Source of the DNA: Larkinella sp. C7
GTDB lineage: Bacteria > Bacteroidota > Bacteroidia > Cytophagales > Spirosomataceae
NCBI RefSeq assembly: GCF_006149005.1
Contig: NZ_VBSL01000002.1
Span: forward strand, 423,466 to 487,465
Reading direction: 5' to 3'
Length of the DNA: 64,000 nucleotides
Made by a program: the position numbers and the translations under genes. Shown here one piece after another: positions 15,935 to 25,276 of the stretch. Below the pieces are notes generated by a model, which did no database searches, was not told the DNA's origin, and saw only the letters and a list, made by a program, of their open reading frames with translations. Every line of letters starts with the position of its first letter. Position 1 is the stretch's first letter.

Positions 15935-18900
15935 TCATTTCTCGATCACCATCTTTTTGGTTTGCAGCGTCGCCCCCTGGCGCAACTGAACAAAGAAAAT
16001 ACCCTGCGCACCGATCAGTGACACCTTTTGCCGCTGGGGACCAACCCCCTCGACGGACTTGCGGTACCAGCCCCGGCCGGAGGCATCGACCACCGACAGT
16101 TCACCCGGCTTTCCGGCTTCCAGCGTATATCGAATCTCAAAGTTACCGTCAGACGGATTCGGCCAGACCGTCAGCAAATCGCCCGATTCAGCCCCCGAAT
16201 CCTCCACCACACTCAGGCGGCTTCCCTCCGGACAATTCAGGGATTTCGGCGACCATTTCAACACAAAACTGCTGTTTTGTACTTTGGCACTAATCTGAAA
16301 GGACGCTCCCGTTTTGACGCTGGCAGGCGTAGGGAAGCTGTAGGCATGGGCCCCGTTTCCTTTGCCGGAGTCTTTCAGATCCTGCCGGAAAATATCGGCT
16401 TTAACCGTACCGATCGAGTTAGCATTGGCAAAAAACTCCACCATCAGGGGCGTGTTCGGCTGGTTCCGGTCCCAGACCCACCCCCGCATACTGCCACATT
16501 CTACTTTGTCGAGATAACCCTCGAAATTACCCGTTACCGTCGCAGAAACCGGAGCCGACGCATGCACGACCAGCAGGAATGAAGTCCGGGTTGTCAATTG
16601 GCCGTCAGTAGCCGCATAGGTCAGGCTAAAGCTACCACTCACCTGCGGGGTGCCGGTCAACTGACGGCTCTCCCCGGCAAAGTTCAGCCCGCCCGGCAAA
16701 CCCGTCAGGCTATACGTCAACGGGTCGGCATCGGTGAAGGGTGGCAGGGTGGCGGAAAAAGCAGTATTCAGGGTGGCCGACAAAGGAACCGTCGCGGGAG
16801 CCTGCGGGGGCTGATTACCGGTTTCAGTCGGCGGAATCCCTGTGCCAGATCCCGGACATGTAAGATTTTTGGGTGAGCCTTTCAGGGCGTAGTCCGAGTC
16901 TTTTACTTTCGCCCGAATGGCATACAGTTGGCCATCTTTCAGGTATTCAGGCGTTGTAAAACTGTAGGCGTGTGCCCCATTGCCTTTCCCGGCATCCTTC
17001 AAATCCTGCCGAAAAATGTCCGCGTTGACCGTACCGATGGAAATGTTATTGGCAAAAAATTCAATCGTCAGGGCGGTATTGGGCTTGTTGCGGTCCCAGA
17101 CCCACCCCCGAATGCTGCCGCATTCCACCTTGTCGAGATAGCCTTCAAAATTTCCCGTCACCGTTGTCGATGGCGGTACGGAAACCGCCGGGCTTACCGT
17201 TAAAGAAATCACCAAAAAACTGCTGGCCAACTGGTTGTCTGTCGCGGTGTAGGTCAGACTAAAGGCACCGCTAACCGTCGGTATGCCGGTAATAACCCGG
17301 GTACCGGGCGTAAATTCCAGGCCGTTGGGCAAGCCGTTCAGTGCATACGTCAGCGGGTCAGTGTCCGTAAAGGGAGCTAAGGTGATGGTATAAGCCGCAT
17401 TGACCGTGGCCGACAGCGGAGATATTGCCGGGGGTTGCGGTTGCTGGTTAACCGGTTCCGGCACACTACCGGTCGTGCTGACCACGAGTGAAATCAAAAC
17501 CGGCGTGTTGGCTATGCCATCCGACGCCGAATAGGTCAGGTTGAACGTTCCGGGTGCTGTGGGCACACCGGTAATATCCCGTGAAATCGGATCGAAGGAC
17601 AAGCCCCCGGGCAAACCGCTCAGGCTGTAGTAGACCGCACCATAGTCGGCGTCAAAAAACATCGGCAAGGTCCACGAGAAACCCGTGTTGACCGTCGCCG
17701 ACAAGGGGGCGATGGTGGGCGCTAGTGGAGCATTGTTGGTCAGCGGACAGGTAACGGTTTTAGGCCCCTGCTTGAGTGTGAACGAGCTGCCCTTGATCCG
17801 GGCCGACAGCACGTGCGGTTTGTTATCATACAGAATTTTAGGCGGTTCAAACGCATAGGCGTGTAATCCGTTTCCTTTCCCGGCGGTTTTCAGTTCCGAC
17901 CGGTAAATATCGGCCACCGCAAAGGCAATCACAGTCTGCCCTTCCAGAATTTCCACCACCACCGGCGCATTGGGTTGCTTGCCATCCCAGGCCCAGCCCG
18001 AAATAACCGTGCAACTGGCCGTGCTCAGATAGCCGTCGTAAGCGGTTACGGGGTTAACTTTGACGGTCAGGGCTTCGGAAAAGACGCTTTCACAACCGGA
18101 GCTTTGTCGGCACCGGGCCTGGTAGGTGGTCGTTGTAGCAGGACTTACCGTTAGCTGGCTCCCGCTTTGCCCGGTGTTCCACAACACCGTCTGGGCGCAC
18201 CCGGCGGCTGTCAATACTGTACTCTGTCCGGCATTGATCGCGGTCGCGCTGGCGGTTAGCGTCGGCACGGCAGGCGGACTGGGGCAGGCGCCGATCAACA
18301 GTGGGTCACTGTATTTAAAAAGTCCGTTGGTATTAAAAATTTTCAGACGGTAATATGCCACGGCGGACGCATCCGAATGGGTAAACGAATAGGCTTTTTC
18401 AACGGCACTATTGCCTGATGCCGCCACCTCTCCCACCTTGCCATACGTCAGCCCATCGGCACTGAATTCGACTTCAAACCGGCTGGCCTCTTTTTCGGAA
18501 CTGGTGGTCCATTGAAGCGCTTTTTCAGCTCCGGAAACCTGTCCCGTAAAATTGAGCAGGGTGACGTTCACCGCAGAAGGATCCTGATCCGGAAAATCCG
18601 CAAAATACTGATCCAGAACCGTGAGCCGTTTGTCAACCCAGTTCAGAATGGCCGTTTGTTCCGACAGGCGCAACGAAGCGGGCCACCGCAATTCTTCGCG
18701 TTTGTAGGCCCCTTCATTGGTCAGCAGGGTGGTATTATCGGTCAGGTTCTTTTTATAATTGGCATTGGTCAGGTCACCCTGCCGCAAGGCCAGCCACCGC
18801 TTCTTCATGCGACTTTTAAAACCGTTCGGATTTAGCGTTAACAGACGGTAATAAAAGCCATTGAATCGCACGTTTTCGCCAACCGGGTCCACCGACCCGT

Positions 18901-20059
18901 AATAGTTCCCCAGGGTTATATCGAAATCCCAGGGCAGAAAGATGTAGGGTTCGTTTTCTTTGTAGCGGGCAATGAACTGGTTGTTTCCAAAATTATCGTC
19001 CGACGCCCCCACCGCATTTAAAAACAGGAAATTATCGATCAGATTGTCCAGTTTAAATTTCCCGGCCACCTGGTTTTTAAAATCTTCGTCGGTCGACTTG
19101 TTGATAAAGGTTGCAATGCCAAACAAATTATTCCAGAAAGGGGTTTTGGGATAATCCATCTCGTAGCCCGACCAGGTTGCCGAATTGTTGTCGTAAGGCG
19201 GTAAGGGGTTATTATTGAAAACACTGGTAAACCCGGTCGCATCGGTTTTTGCCCCCGTTTTATAAAGCTCCCCCCGGATTTCGCCATTGTCGCGCGTCTT
19301 TTTCAGCTTGAGCTGCTTGCGGTCGAGATCTTCCGTGATGACATAAACGCCATTGTAAGAATTGTTGATAAACACGTCACAATACCGCGTTCTGATGCCG
19401 GGAAGCGCACCGGCCTCCTGACCGGCATAATAGAGTTGATGCATTTTTAGCCAAATCGCCCACGAGGCCACGTTGTTGACGCGCAGGGGCTCGTTGTAGA
19501 GGGCCAGAAAAAGCCATTTGCTATCTTCCCGCATGCCAAACAGCGACGTTTCGAATTCTTCGTTTCCAGCAGGATCTTTCCAGAGTTCCATATTATAGGA
19601 CTTTTTGGGATTCAGCCGCGAGGTGTTGCCTCTGACCCGAACGCCCATGCTGGACGAAAAGGGCGATCCACCTGGGTTGGCAATCGAAACCGTGCCTTTA
19701 GTGCGGTTATCGTCTTCACTGATGGCCACCCCATTGGTGTTGAACGCAATGATGGGGAAGTTCGTAAAGAAAAGTTTATAGTTTCCGTCACTGCTGCCGA
19801 GGGTGTATTCTTTCCCGATCTGAAAGGCTTCTCCTGCTGCGGAATACGTATAATTTTTGTCGAAAACCAACGTCAGGGATTGTGGAGAAGACGGGATAAC
19901 CGGTATCCGGTTACAAACAATTAATTTCAGACCCGTGTCAACCTTGTAATCTTCCGACGCAATCGTTACCGGTTGGGCATTTCCGTATAAAATACCCAAA
20001 AAGAACAGACAAATCAAGTAACCAGGCAATAGCCTGCGAAGCGTAAATGTGGGTTTCAT
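15935..20059 (-). CDS. giant secreted CotH-domain protein with Ig-like repeats, three GW modules and a T9SS sorting domain
   Basis: 1374 aa from the ATG at 20059, which opens a signal peptide (TLRRLLPGYLICLFFLGIL, cut after YGNA). Residues ~130-490 form a CotH-like kinase domain: GVRVRGNTSRLNPKKSYNME, CDVFINNSYNGVYVITEDLD and YIFLPWDFDITLGNYYG. Then come an Fn3/Ig-like stretch (~500-670) and module 1 (~672-770, GYLSTASCTVISGWAWDGKQ). Putative Ig (He_PIG) repeats follow at ~773-863, 876-956 and 1076-1166 (TYALNGLPNGLEFTPGTRVI). Modules 2 and 3 lie at ~966-1067 and 1176-1278 (GYLDKVECGSIRGWVWDRN). The end (VWPNPSDGNFEIRYT to QTKKMVIEK) is a T9SS type A sorting domain, so the protein is exported and probably surface-bound. 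CotH domains phosphorylate proteins in Bacillus spore coats; the target here is unknown. The upstream in-frame extension to 20137 is rejected. Confidence 0.88.
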   Translation of the reverse strand: MKPTFTLRRLLPGYLICLFFLGILYGNAQPVTIASEDYKVDTGLKLIVCNRIPVIPSSPQSLTLVFDKNYTYSAAGEAFQIGKEYTLGSSDGNYKLFFTNFPIIAFNTNGVAISEDDNRTKGTVSIANPGGSPFSSSMGVRVRGNTSRLNPKKSYNMELWKDPAGNEEFETSLFGMREDSKWLFLALYNEPLRVNNVASWAIWLKMHQLYYAGQEAGALPGIRTRYCDVFINNSYNGVYVITEDLDRKQLKLKKTRDNGEIRGELYKTGAKTDATGFTSVFNNNPLPPYDNNSATWSGYEMDYPKTPFWNNLFGIATFINKSTDEDFKNQVAGKFKLDNLIDNFLFLNAVGASDDNFGNNQFIARYKENEPYIFLPWDFDITLGNYYGSVDPVGENVRFNGFYYRLLTLNPNGFKSRMKKRWLALRQGDLTNANYKKNLTDNTTLLTNEGAYKREELRWPASLRLSEQTAILNWVDKRLTVLDQYFADFPDQDPSAVNVTLLNFTGQVSGAEKALQWTTSSEKEASRFEVEFSADGLTYGKVGEVAASGNSAVEKAYSFTHSDASAVAYYRLKIFNTNGLFKYSDPLLIGACPSPPAVPTLTASATAINAGQSTVLTAAGCAQTVLWNTGQSGSQLTVSPATTTTYQARCRQSSGCESVFSEALTVKVNPVTAYDGYLSTASCTVISGWAWDGKQPNAPVVVEILEGQTVIAFAVADIYRSELKTAGKGNGLHAYAFEPPKILYDNKPHVLSARIKGSSFTLKQGPKTVTCPLTNNAPLAPTIAPLSATVNTGFSWTLPMFFDADYGAVYYSLSGLPGGLSFDPISRDITGVPTAPGTFNLTYSASDGIANTPVLISLVVSTTGSVPEPVNQQPQPPAISPLSATVNAAYTITLAPFTDTDPLTYALNGLPNGLEFTPGTRVITGIPTVSGAFSLTYTATDNQLASSFLVISLTVSPAVSVPPSTTVTGNFEGYLDKVECGSIRGWVWDRNKPNTALTIEFFANNISIGTVNADIFRQDLKDAGKGNGAHAYSFTTPEYLKDGQLYAIRAKVKDSDYALKGSPKNLTCPGSGTGIPPTETGNQPPQAPATVPLSATLNTAFSATLPPFTDADPLTYSLTGLPGGLNFAGESRQLTGTPQVSGSFSLTYAATDGQLTTRTSFLLVVHASAPVSATVTGNFEGYLDKVECGSMRGWVWDRNQPNTPLMVEFFANANSIGTVKADIFRQDLKDSGKGNGAHAYSFPTPASVKTGASFQISAKVQNSSFVLKWSPKSLNCPEGSRLSVVEDSGAESGDLLTVWPNPSDGNFEIRYTLEAGKPGELSVVDASGRGWYRKSVEGVGPQRQKVSLIGAQGIFFVQLRQGATLQTKKMVIEK

Positions 20060-20639
20060 GAAACAATATTTTTTGAAGTTTGTACTACAAAATCCATCAT
20101 ATCTCATTTTTTCTTCAAGCGTAATTTGCTTGCACACCCATTTAACACAGGAAAACCGGCAGTACTTTTACCGCTTCCCTGATACTACTTACCTATACTC
20201 AATGCTTATACCAGTTCTCGCCGATCGGATACTGCATTTACAAACATAAAATAATTATAGGTATTTATTTGTATATACACTTCATTTTTTTACCCATAAC
20301 TGCCTGATAAAAGTAATTATTTAACGATTTTATAATATTATTTCAATAGACACAAGGAATGATTAGTCCAATTTATCAAACGGCCGCATAAATATTTTAC
20401 GTATTTGACGATCAGTATATACGTTATACCGAATAGTACAATTTGACTATGCCATTTATCAGACATTAATCAGCCCTAAAACAACAATTTCATCGCCTGT
20501 GAAAACTTTTTATAGCAATTACCAGTTGCATGTTTCAAAACCGGCATTGTTTTTATACTAGTTATAATTACTCACTCATGCGTGCTTTTAAAATTAGAGT
20601 CGACAACCGTATCGAACGAAATGTTCAGAAAATAAAAAA
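20060..20639. other. AT-rich intergenic region
   Basis: About 580 bases upstream of the CotH gene and downstream of the LiaF-like gene's terminator. No ORF, repeat or recognisable promoter stands out. It presumably holds the CotH promoter and a long leader. Confidence 0.3.
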
Positions 20640-20677
20640 GGTCGTTAGGTAAAAGTGGTGGCTTTTACCTAACGACC
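20640..20677 (-). terminator. Rho-independent terminator for the PspC/LiaF-like operon
   Basis: A perfect 16-bp stem (GGTCGTTAGGTAAAAG and its complement) with a six-base loop. Read on the minus strand it is followed by TTTTTTATTTT. It lies 44 bases past the stop of the LiaF-like gene. Confidence 0.8.
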
Positions 20678-20720
20678 AGTTGAATTGCGGGATGAAAATT
20701 ACGAACCCACGCTTCCCGTA

Positions 20721-21716
20721 TCAATACCGTTCGACTTCGAAGCGAGATACCCCCCCTTCGTAGTGAATGTTTATTTTTTTAGCCGTACCGGCATAACCCG
20801 GTGTCTGGTAGACGCCCCCGCCGATTTCGACAAAACCTTCGAGCTTTTTAACGGTCAAAGCCCCCTGTGTTTCGACCTGACAACCGGCGGTTTTCGGGAT
20901 CTTCAGGGTAACCGATGTCACACCCGACTCGATCCGGACGTCGGATTGGGGAGCGCGATCGCCCAGCTTTATCTCAATGTCGGCGGCACCGGCTCCCAGT
21001 TTAACCGACCGTACGGCGTAGGCACTCAGGTCAAAGTCGGCCTGCCCGGCGCCAATACCAAAATCGAACGTCCAGGTGGGTTTCGGATTCAGCCGCAGAT
21101 CCACCAGATTAACCAGTTCGCCGGATTTCAACTTGATTTCATCGTCGTCCAGTTTCAGTTCAATCTCCGCCGAGCGCGATTCGTCGCTGCGGTTGACCGA
21201 CATGCTGTATTTGCTGACGCTCATTTTGGTGTCGGCTTCGACCAGGCTGTCGGACGGTGCGCCGATGTAAAACCGCCCCGCTCCGCTTTCAAACTTCAGC
21301 GAAGCCTGCTGAATGATGGAATCCATCGGTTCGGCAATGTGACTGGTTTGCACCCGGGGTCGGCGATCGTTGCGATCACCGTCGTCGTCATCCTCATCAT
21401 TGCGATTGTGATCGGAATCATCGTCGTCATCATCATTGTTGTACCGGTATTCGTAGCGGTCATTATCCCAGCGGTTTCCGTGGAACATGCCCACAATCGC
21501 CAGGGGTACCGAAACCGCCAGCAGAACGGTGGTTACCAGGGCGGCTGCCGAATTCGACTTCGCAAAGATCAGATTCAACCCGGCCAGAATAATCAGCACC
21601 GGCCAGAACCGCGAGAAGAAACTCCAATCAATGTAGAACCAGCCGTAATTATGGGCCATAAACACCACGCCGAGCGTGATCAGGGCGATGCCCCAGAATA
21701 ATCCTGTTCGCTTCAT
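20721..21716 (-). CDS. LiaI/LiaF-like membrane protein with acidic linker
   Basis: 331 aa. The N-terminus has membrane helices of the LiaI-LiaF type (GLFWGIALITLGVVFMAHN, FWPVLIILAGLNLIFA, VTTVLLAVSVPLAIVGMF). A very acidic linker at ~95-120 (NNDDDDDDSDHNRNDEDDDD) follows, then a beta-helical LiaF/DUF4097-like toastrack domain (LKFESGAGRFYIGAPSDSL, FDFGIGAGQADFDLSAYAV, VKLGAGAADIEIKLGDR). In Firmicutes LiaF senses envelope stress with LiaRS; in Bacteroidota the role is not defined. It is directly downstream of the PspC gene (6 bases between), which supports an envelope-stress function. Confidence 0.8.
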   Translation of the reverse strand: MKRTGLFWGIALITLGVVFMAHNYGWFYIDWSFFSRFWPVLIILAGLNLIFAKSNSAAALVTTVLLAVSVPLAIVGMFHGNRWDNDRYEYRYNNDDDDDDSDHNRNDEDDDDGDRNDRRPRVQTSHIAEPMDSIIQQASLKFESGAGRFYIGAPSDSLVEADTKMSVSKYSMSVNRSDESRSAEIELKLDDDEIKLKSGELVNLVDLRLNPKPTWTFDFGIGAGQADFDLSAYAVRSVKLGAGAADIEIKLGDRAPQSDVRIESGVTSVTLKIPKTAGCQVETQGALTVKKLEGFVEIGGGVYQTPGYAGTAKKINIHYEGGVSRFEVERY

Positions 21717-21722
21717 GATGGA

Positions 21723-22238
21723 TCAGAGCGGTTGTTGTGGCGGGTTGTTGGACGCATACGGATCGGCGTACGGATCTGAGCCGCTGGTGTAGCGGTCGCT
21801 GGACGGTGGGCCGTCGTTGTGCGATCCGTTATTCTTGTTCCGATCCTTAACGATCAGCCAGGCGCCAATACCGATCAGGATCAGCGGCCACATATCGCCG
21901 AAGTTGATATCGAACCAGCGATCGAGCAGAAACAGAAAGCCGATTCCGACCAGAATTGACCCTCCTACGAGGTTGCCATTGCGTTCATTCGTATTCATAG
22001 TGGTGTACTGATTAGTTAAAGGTTCTGTTTTAAACGACGCATAATAGCCGGAAACCCGTTCCGGTAATACAATCCACAAGATAACATAAATTATCAGGGA
22101 CGGGACGTGGGGCAGGAAAAAGCCAGCCACGAAGAGAACCCGGATCAAGGTCCGGTCGATGTTGAAATACTGGGCCAGTCCGGCGGCTACCCCGCCTAAC
22201 ATAGCTTCGTCGCGAAGACGTTCTAAGCGTTTAGTCAT
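21723..22238 (-). CDS. PspC-domain membrane protein
   Basis: 171 aa. The N-terminal PspC domain is clear: ERLRDEAMLGGVAAGLAQYF, NIDRTLIRVLFVAGFFLP and SLIIYVILWIVLPE. A second two-helix part follows (GNLVGGSILVGIGFLFLLDR, MWPLILIGIGAWLIVKDR) of the LiaI type, then a Pro/Ser/Asp-rich tail. PspC proteins take part in phage-shock type envelope stress responses. It is first in an operon with the LiaF-like gene and ends just before it. Confidence 0.88.
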   Translation of the reverse strand: MTKRLERLRDEAMLGGVAAGLAQYFNIDRTLIRVLFVAGFFLPHVPSLIIYVILWIVLPERVSGYYASFKTEPLTNQYTTMNTNERNGNLVGGSILVGIGFLFLLDRWFDINFGDMWPLILIGIGAWLIVKDRNKNNGSHNDGPPSSDRYTSGSDPYADPYASNNPPQQPL

Positions 22239-22382
22239 GAGCGTATTAGTTAAAATACGCTGTAAACGTATCGCGGTTTTCAGTAGCTTAAAAGCAAGAA
22301 AGGAAGAATGGACGCCGATTGGGATGAAAGTACGCCAGGACTGATAATAGGTAATACATACTACCGGGTTTAACCTAATAAT

Positions 22383-23009
22383 TCAGTCGTCGGTCTCCAG
22401 AGCCTCCAGAATATCCATCAATTCGCCAAATTCGCGCGAACCGGGGCGGTCTTCGTCGCCCCCCGTGAGCGCAATGCCCTGAATCGGCAGGTCGGCCAGC
22501 AGGTTTTCGATCGAATCCGGTGCAAATCCGATGCCGAGCAAAACCGGGTACCGGGTCGCCAGTGGTTTAAGCGTTGCTTTCAACTCTTCATCCAGGTTCA
22601 CGGCACCCTTGCTTTCGAGGAGAAAGTAATCGACCTGATCGGATTCAACGGACGAAAAGAAAGTTTCCAGTTGATCGAGCGTCAGCAGCGACAGGTCGGC
22701 TTTCAAAATGATCCGGCTATCGAAGGTCGACAGATAGGGCAGCAGGGCCGCTTCTTCAATCTGGAGGACGTCAGGCTGGTATACTTCCAGCAACCGCTCG
22801 ATTTCCACGACATCGATCGAAGCCGTCTCCCCGACGATGTGTACCCCGGCCACCCACGAACGAATTTCCTTGAACGTAGCCGGGGCCACGTACTGCTCCG
22901 CGTTTTCGTCCATGGAAAATCCCAGCAAATCGACACCCATGCCGGCGCAGTACCGGGCATCACTCAAATTGGTTACATTACTGATTTTAACAACTGTTTT
23001 TAAAGCCAT
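22383..23009 (-). CDS. TrpF-like (phosphoribosylanthranilate isomerase fold) beta/alpha barrel lacking the catalytic Cys
   Basis: 208 aa, TrpF-length. The start TVVKISNVTNLSDARYCAGM and GVDLLGFSMDE corresponds to the TrpF strand 1/2 region, normally KICG-T-x-DA and GADxLGF. The catalytic Cys and following Gly are replaced by Ser-Asn (KISN). Later blocks (VVEIERLLEVYQPDVLQIEE, PVLLGIGFAPDSIENLL, GIALTGGDEDRPGSREFGEL) keep the barrel's phosphate-loop pattern. Other trp genes are absent nearby. It is therefore probably a TrpF paralogue with another or no isomerase activity, as is common in Cytophagales. It stands alone. Confidence 0.7.
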   Translation of the reverse strand: MALKTVVKISNVTNLSDARYCAGMGVDLLGFSMDENAEQYVAPATFKEIRSWVAGVHIVGETASIDVVEIERLLEVYQPDVLQIEEAALLPYLSTFDSRIILKADLSLLTLDQLETFFSSVESDQVDYFLLESKGAVNLDEELKATLKPLATRYPVLLGIGFAPDSIENLLADLPIQGIALTGGDEDRPGSREFGELMDILEALETDD

Positions 23010-23168
23010 GGGCGGGGACGTGGTTCTCGGTTTACAGTTTATAGTTTACGGTTTATGAAAGCCGGATGGAGAACATCGAAACGACTGAGGAGCGAAAACC
23101 GGTTTTGGTTGAAGCTGCAAAGGTAAATCCGGTTTTGGCATTGCCCACCCGTTACGCGCTAAATATTG

Positions 23169-23822
23169 TTACCGAACCCCCACCTGCTCACACCATTCCA
23201 GCACCGGGCAGGTCGGGCAATGCGGCCTTGGGCCGGTGCAGATGTGCTTGCCAAACGGCATCAGCAGCCGGTTGATGTCGATCCATTGGTCAACGGGCAC
23301 TTTTTCTTCGAGGGCTTTCAGGGTCTCCTCCGGCTGGCGAGTCCGCACAAATCCCCAGCGGTTGGTGACCCGGTGGACGTGAACATCGACGCTGATGGCG
23401 GCCTGTCCGGTGGCCACGCCCAGCGTCAGATTGGCGCATTTCGGCCCAACACCCTTGAACGAAATCAGGGTTTCAAAATCGGCGGGAATCTGTCCGTTAA
23501 AATCATCCACTGCCCGCCGGGCAATGCCCAGCATGGTGTACGCTTTCTGTTCGGGATACTGTGTTCCGTTCAGGAGCGTGGCGAGTTCAGCCGGGTTGAG
23601 TTTCAGGAGTTGGTCGGGCGTTCGGGCGACGGCAAACAGTCGCAAGGAAACCGGAATGGTGGTTTCGTCCAGCGTGCGAATGGAGATGATACACGCGATC
23701 AGTTGTTCAAACACCGAGTTATACCCCCGCTCGAACAAATCGAATAGGGCGGCTTTCGGATACGGCCGAATGGCGTCCTCAATGCGATTGAGAACCAGTG
23801 ATAAATCAAAGTTGGGCTTCAC
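23169..23822 (-). CDS. endonuclease III-family DNA glycosylase
   Basis: 217 aa. The helix-hairpin-helix ISFKGVGPKCANLTLGVATG carries the catalytic Lys, and the following ISVDVHVHRVTNRWG carries the catalytic Asp. The C-terminal iron-sulfur loop CTGPRPHCPTCPVLEWC has the exact C-x6-C-x2-C-x5-C spacing of the family. N-terminal ERGYNSVFEQLIACIISIRT replaces the usual LLSAQT. It removes oxidised pyrimidines or related lesions in base excision repair. It is a diverged Nth relative rather than the main copy, judging by LISIRTLDE. It is a single gene. Confidence 0.88.
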   Translation of the reverse strand: MKPNFDLSLVLNRIEDAIRPYPKAALFDLFERGYNSVFEQLIACIISIRTLDETTIPVSLRLFAVARTPDQLLKLNPAELATLLNGTQYPEQKAYTMLGIARRAVDDFNGQIPADFETLISFKGVGPKCANLTLGVATGQAAISVDVHVHRVTNRWGFVRTRQPEETLKALEEKVPVDQWIDINRLLMPFGKHICTGPRPHCPTCPVLEWCEQVGVR

Positions 23823-23952
23823 GCTCTCTTTAACTCAAAAAAAGCCGGGTGGTTTATGGTTTCCACCGAGAGTTCACAGAGATTTGCAGCGGTTTTGCGG
23901 ATAAACGATCCCGAACGCTCAAAACCGCCTTCAACGCTCTAGAAATACGACC

Positions 23953-24282
23953 ATGCGCACTGTAGTTTTATTGGTGATTTCCAATCTGTTCATGACCACC
24001 GCCTGGTACTGGCACCTCCGCTACAAGGGCGAGGCTTTGTGGAAAGTGATTCTCATTAGCTGGCTGATTGCGCTGGTGGAGTACTGTTTTGCGGTGCCAG
24101 CCAACCGCATCGGCTCCTATCAATTCTCGGCCTTCGAGCTCAAAACGATTCAGGAAGTCGTCAGTTTGCTGGTGTTCGTCGCCTTTGCGGTTTTATACCT
24201 GAAAGAAGAAATCAAGTGGAATTACATCGTCGGTTTCGCGCTGATTGTGCTGGCGGTCTTTTTTGTGTTTAAGAAGTGGTAG
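23953..24282 (+). CDS. DUF486 family membrane protein
   Basis: 109 aa with four membrane helices: VVLLVISNLFMTTAWYWHLR, VILISWLIALVEYCFAVPAN, VVSLLVFVAFAVLYLKEE and YIVGFALIVLAVFFVFKKW. The AVPANRIG and FSAFELKTIQE segments are the family's conserved core. DUF486 proteins resemble half-size drug/metabolite transporters; no substrate is known. It is separate from its neighbours. Confidence 0.88.
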   Translation: MRTVVLLVISNLFMTTAWYWHLRYKGEALWKVILISWLIALVEYCFAVPANRIGSYQFSAFELKTIQEVVSLLVFVAFAVLYLKEEIKWNYIVGFALIVLAVFFVFKKW

Positions 24283-24364
24283 TTGCGGGAGAATGGGACA
24301 CAGCTAGTAGACTTTACAGCTCCACTCCTTTGTCCTGTTGATCAAGCTGTATTCTATAAAACCG

Positions 24365-25201
24365 ATGACAACACGACGCGATTTTCTAAAAACAACCGGT
24401 AGCCTAGCCGCTGGGGCCTTGCTGTATTCCCCTTTTGCGGAAGCCGCCAAAGTCAAAAATGTGGGTATTCAATTGTATACTGTCCGGAAGGAAATGCTGG
24501 CCGACGCCGTGGGTACGCTGAAACAACTGGCGAAAATTGGCTACAAAGAACTGGAATCGGCCCGCAGCGACAAAGGGAATTACTACGGGTTGAAACCAAA
24601 AGAAATCAAAAAAATTGCCCACGACCTCGGCATGAACGTCCGCAGCGGTCACGTTCACATTGACAAGGACTGGAAAAAATCGGTCGACATGGCCGCCGAA
24701 GCCGGGCAAAGCTACCTGGTGTGTTCTTCGCTGCCGACGGAGGGACAAACCGTTGCCAATTACCAGCGTTGTGCCGACACGTTTTCCAAATCCGCCGAGG
24801 ACTGTAAGAAAGCCGGTCTGGTATTCGCCTACCACAACCACGATTACGAATTTGAAAAGAAAGGCGGCAAACCGCTCTACGACATTCTGGTCGAGAAAAG
24901 CGACCCCAATCTGGTCAAAATGGAAATGGACCTGGGTTGGGCCATCCTGACCGGCAACGACCCGCTAAAGTATTTTGCCAAGTATCCGGGCCGTTTTCCA
25001 CTCTGGCACCTGAAAGACATGGACAAAGTGAAAAAGGAAAGCACCGAGTTTGGCAAAGGGCAGATCGACATTGTGAAGATGCTGAAAAACAGCGACAAAT
25101 CCGGGATGAAGTACTTCTTTGTCGAACAGGAAGAATACCCGAAAACCGCCATGGAAAGCGCCAAATATGACTTCGATTATCTGGCGAAGCTGACGTATTG
25201 A
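24365..25201 (+). CDS. Tat-exported sugar phosphate isomerase/epimerase-type TIM barrel
   Basis: 278 aa from the ATG at 24365, which places a twin-arginine motif at the start (MTTRRDFLKTTGSLAAGALL). The barrel has VGIQLYTVRKEMLADAVGTL, YHNHDYEFEKKGGKPLYDIL, MEMDLGWAILTGNDPLKYF, FPLWHLKDMDK and YFFVEQEEYPKTAMES. These metal-ligand blocks (His-Asn-His, Glu, Asp, His, Glu) are those of the xylose isomerase-like/AP endonuclease 2 family. It acts in the periplasm on an unidentified sugar. Related but cytoplasmic is the gene at 57867. A start at 24338 would place residues before the Tat signal. Confidence 0.85.
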   Translation: MTTRRDFLKTTGSLAAGALLYSPFAEAAKVKNVGIQLYTVRKEMLADAVGTLKQLAKIGYKELESARSDKGNYYGLKPKEIKKIAHDLGMNVRSGHVHIDKDWKKSVDMAAEAGQSYLVCSSLPTEGQTVANYQRCADTFSKSAEDCKKAGLVFAYHNHDYEFEKKGGKPLYDILVEKSDPNLVKMEMDLGWAILTGNDPLKYFAKYPGRFPLWHLKDMDKVKKESTEFGKGQIDIVKMLKNSDKSGMKYFFVEQEEYPKTAMESAKYDFDYLAKLTY

Positions 25202-25276
25202 TTTAGCGGGCGGGGAACGGTTCTACGATTTTTAACAAGCTGTTTGAGTTAACCGGGAGAGCCCTGGAAGGGCGGT

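Noticed and set aside
20685-21701. 338-codon plus-strand open frame
   Set aside because: Antisense to the LiaF-like gene; its Ile/Val run mirrors the Asp/Asn repeat of the real gene.
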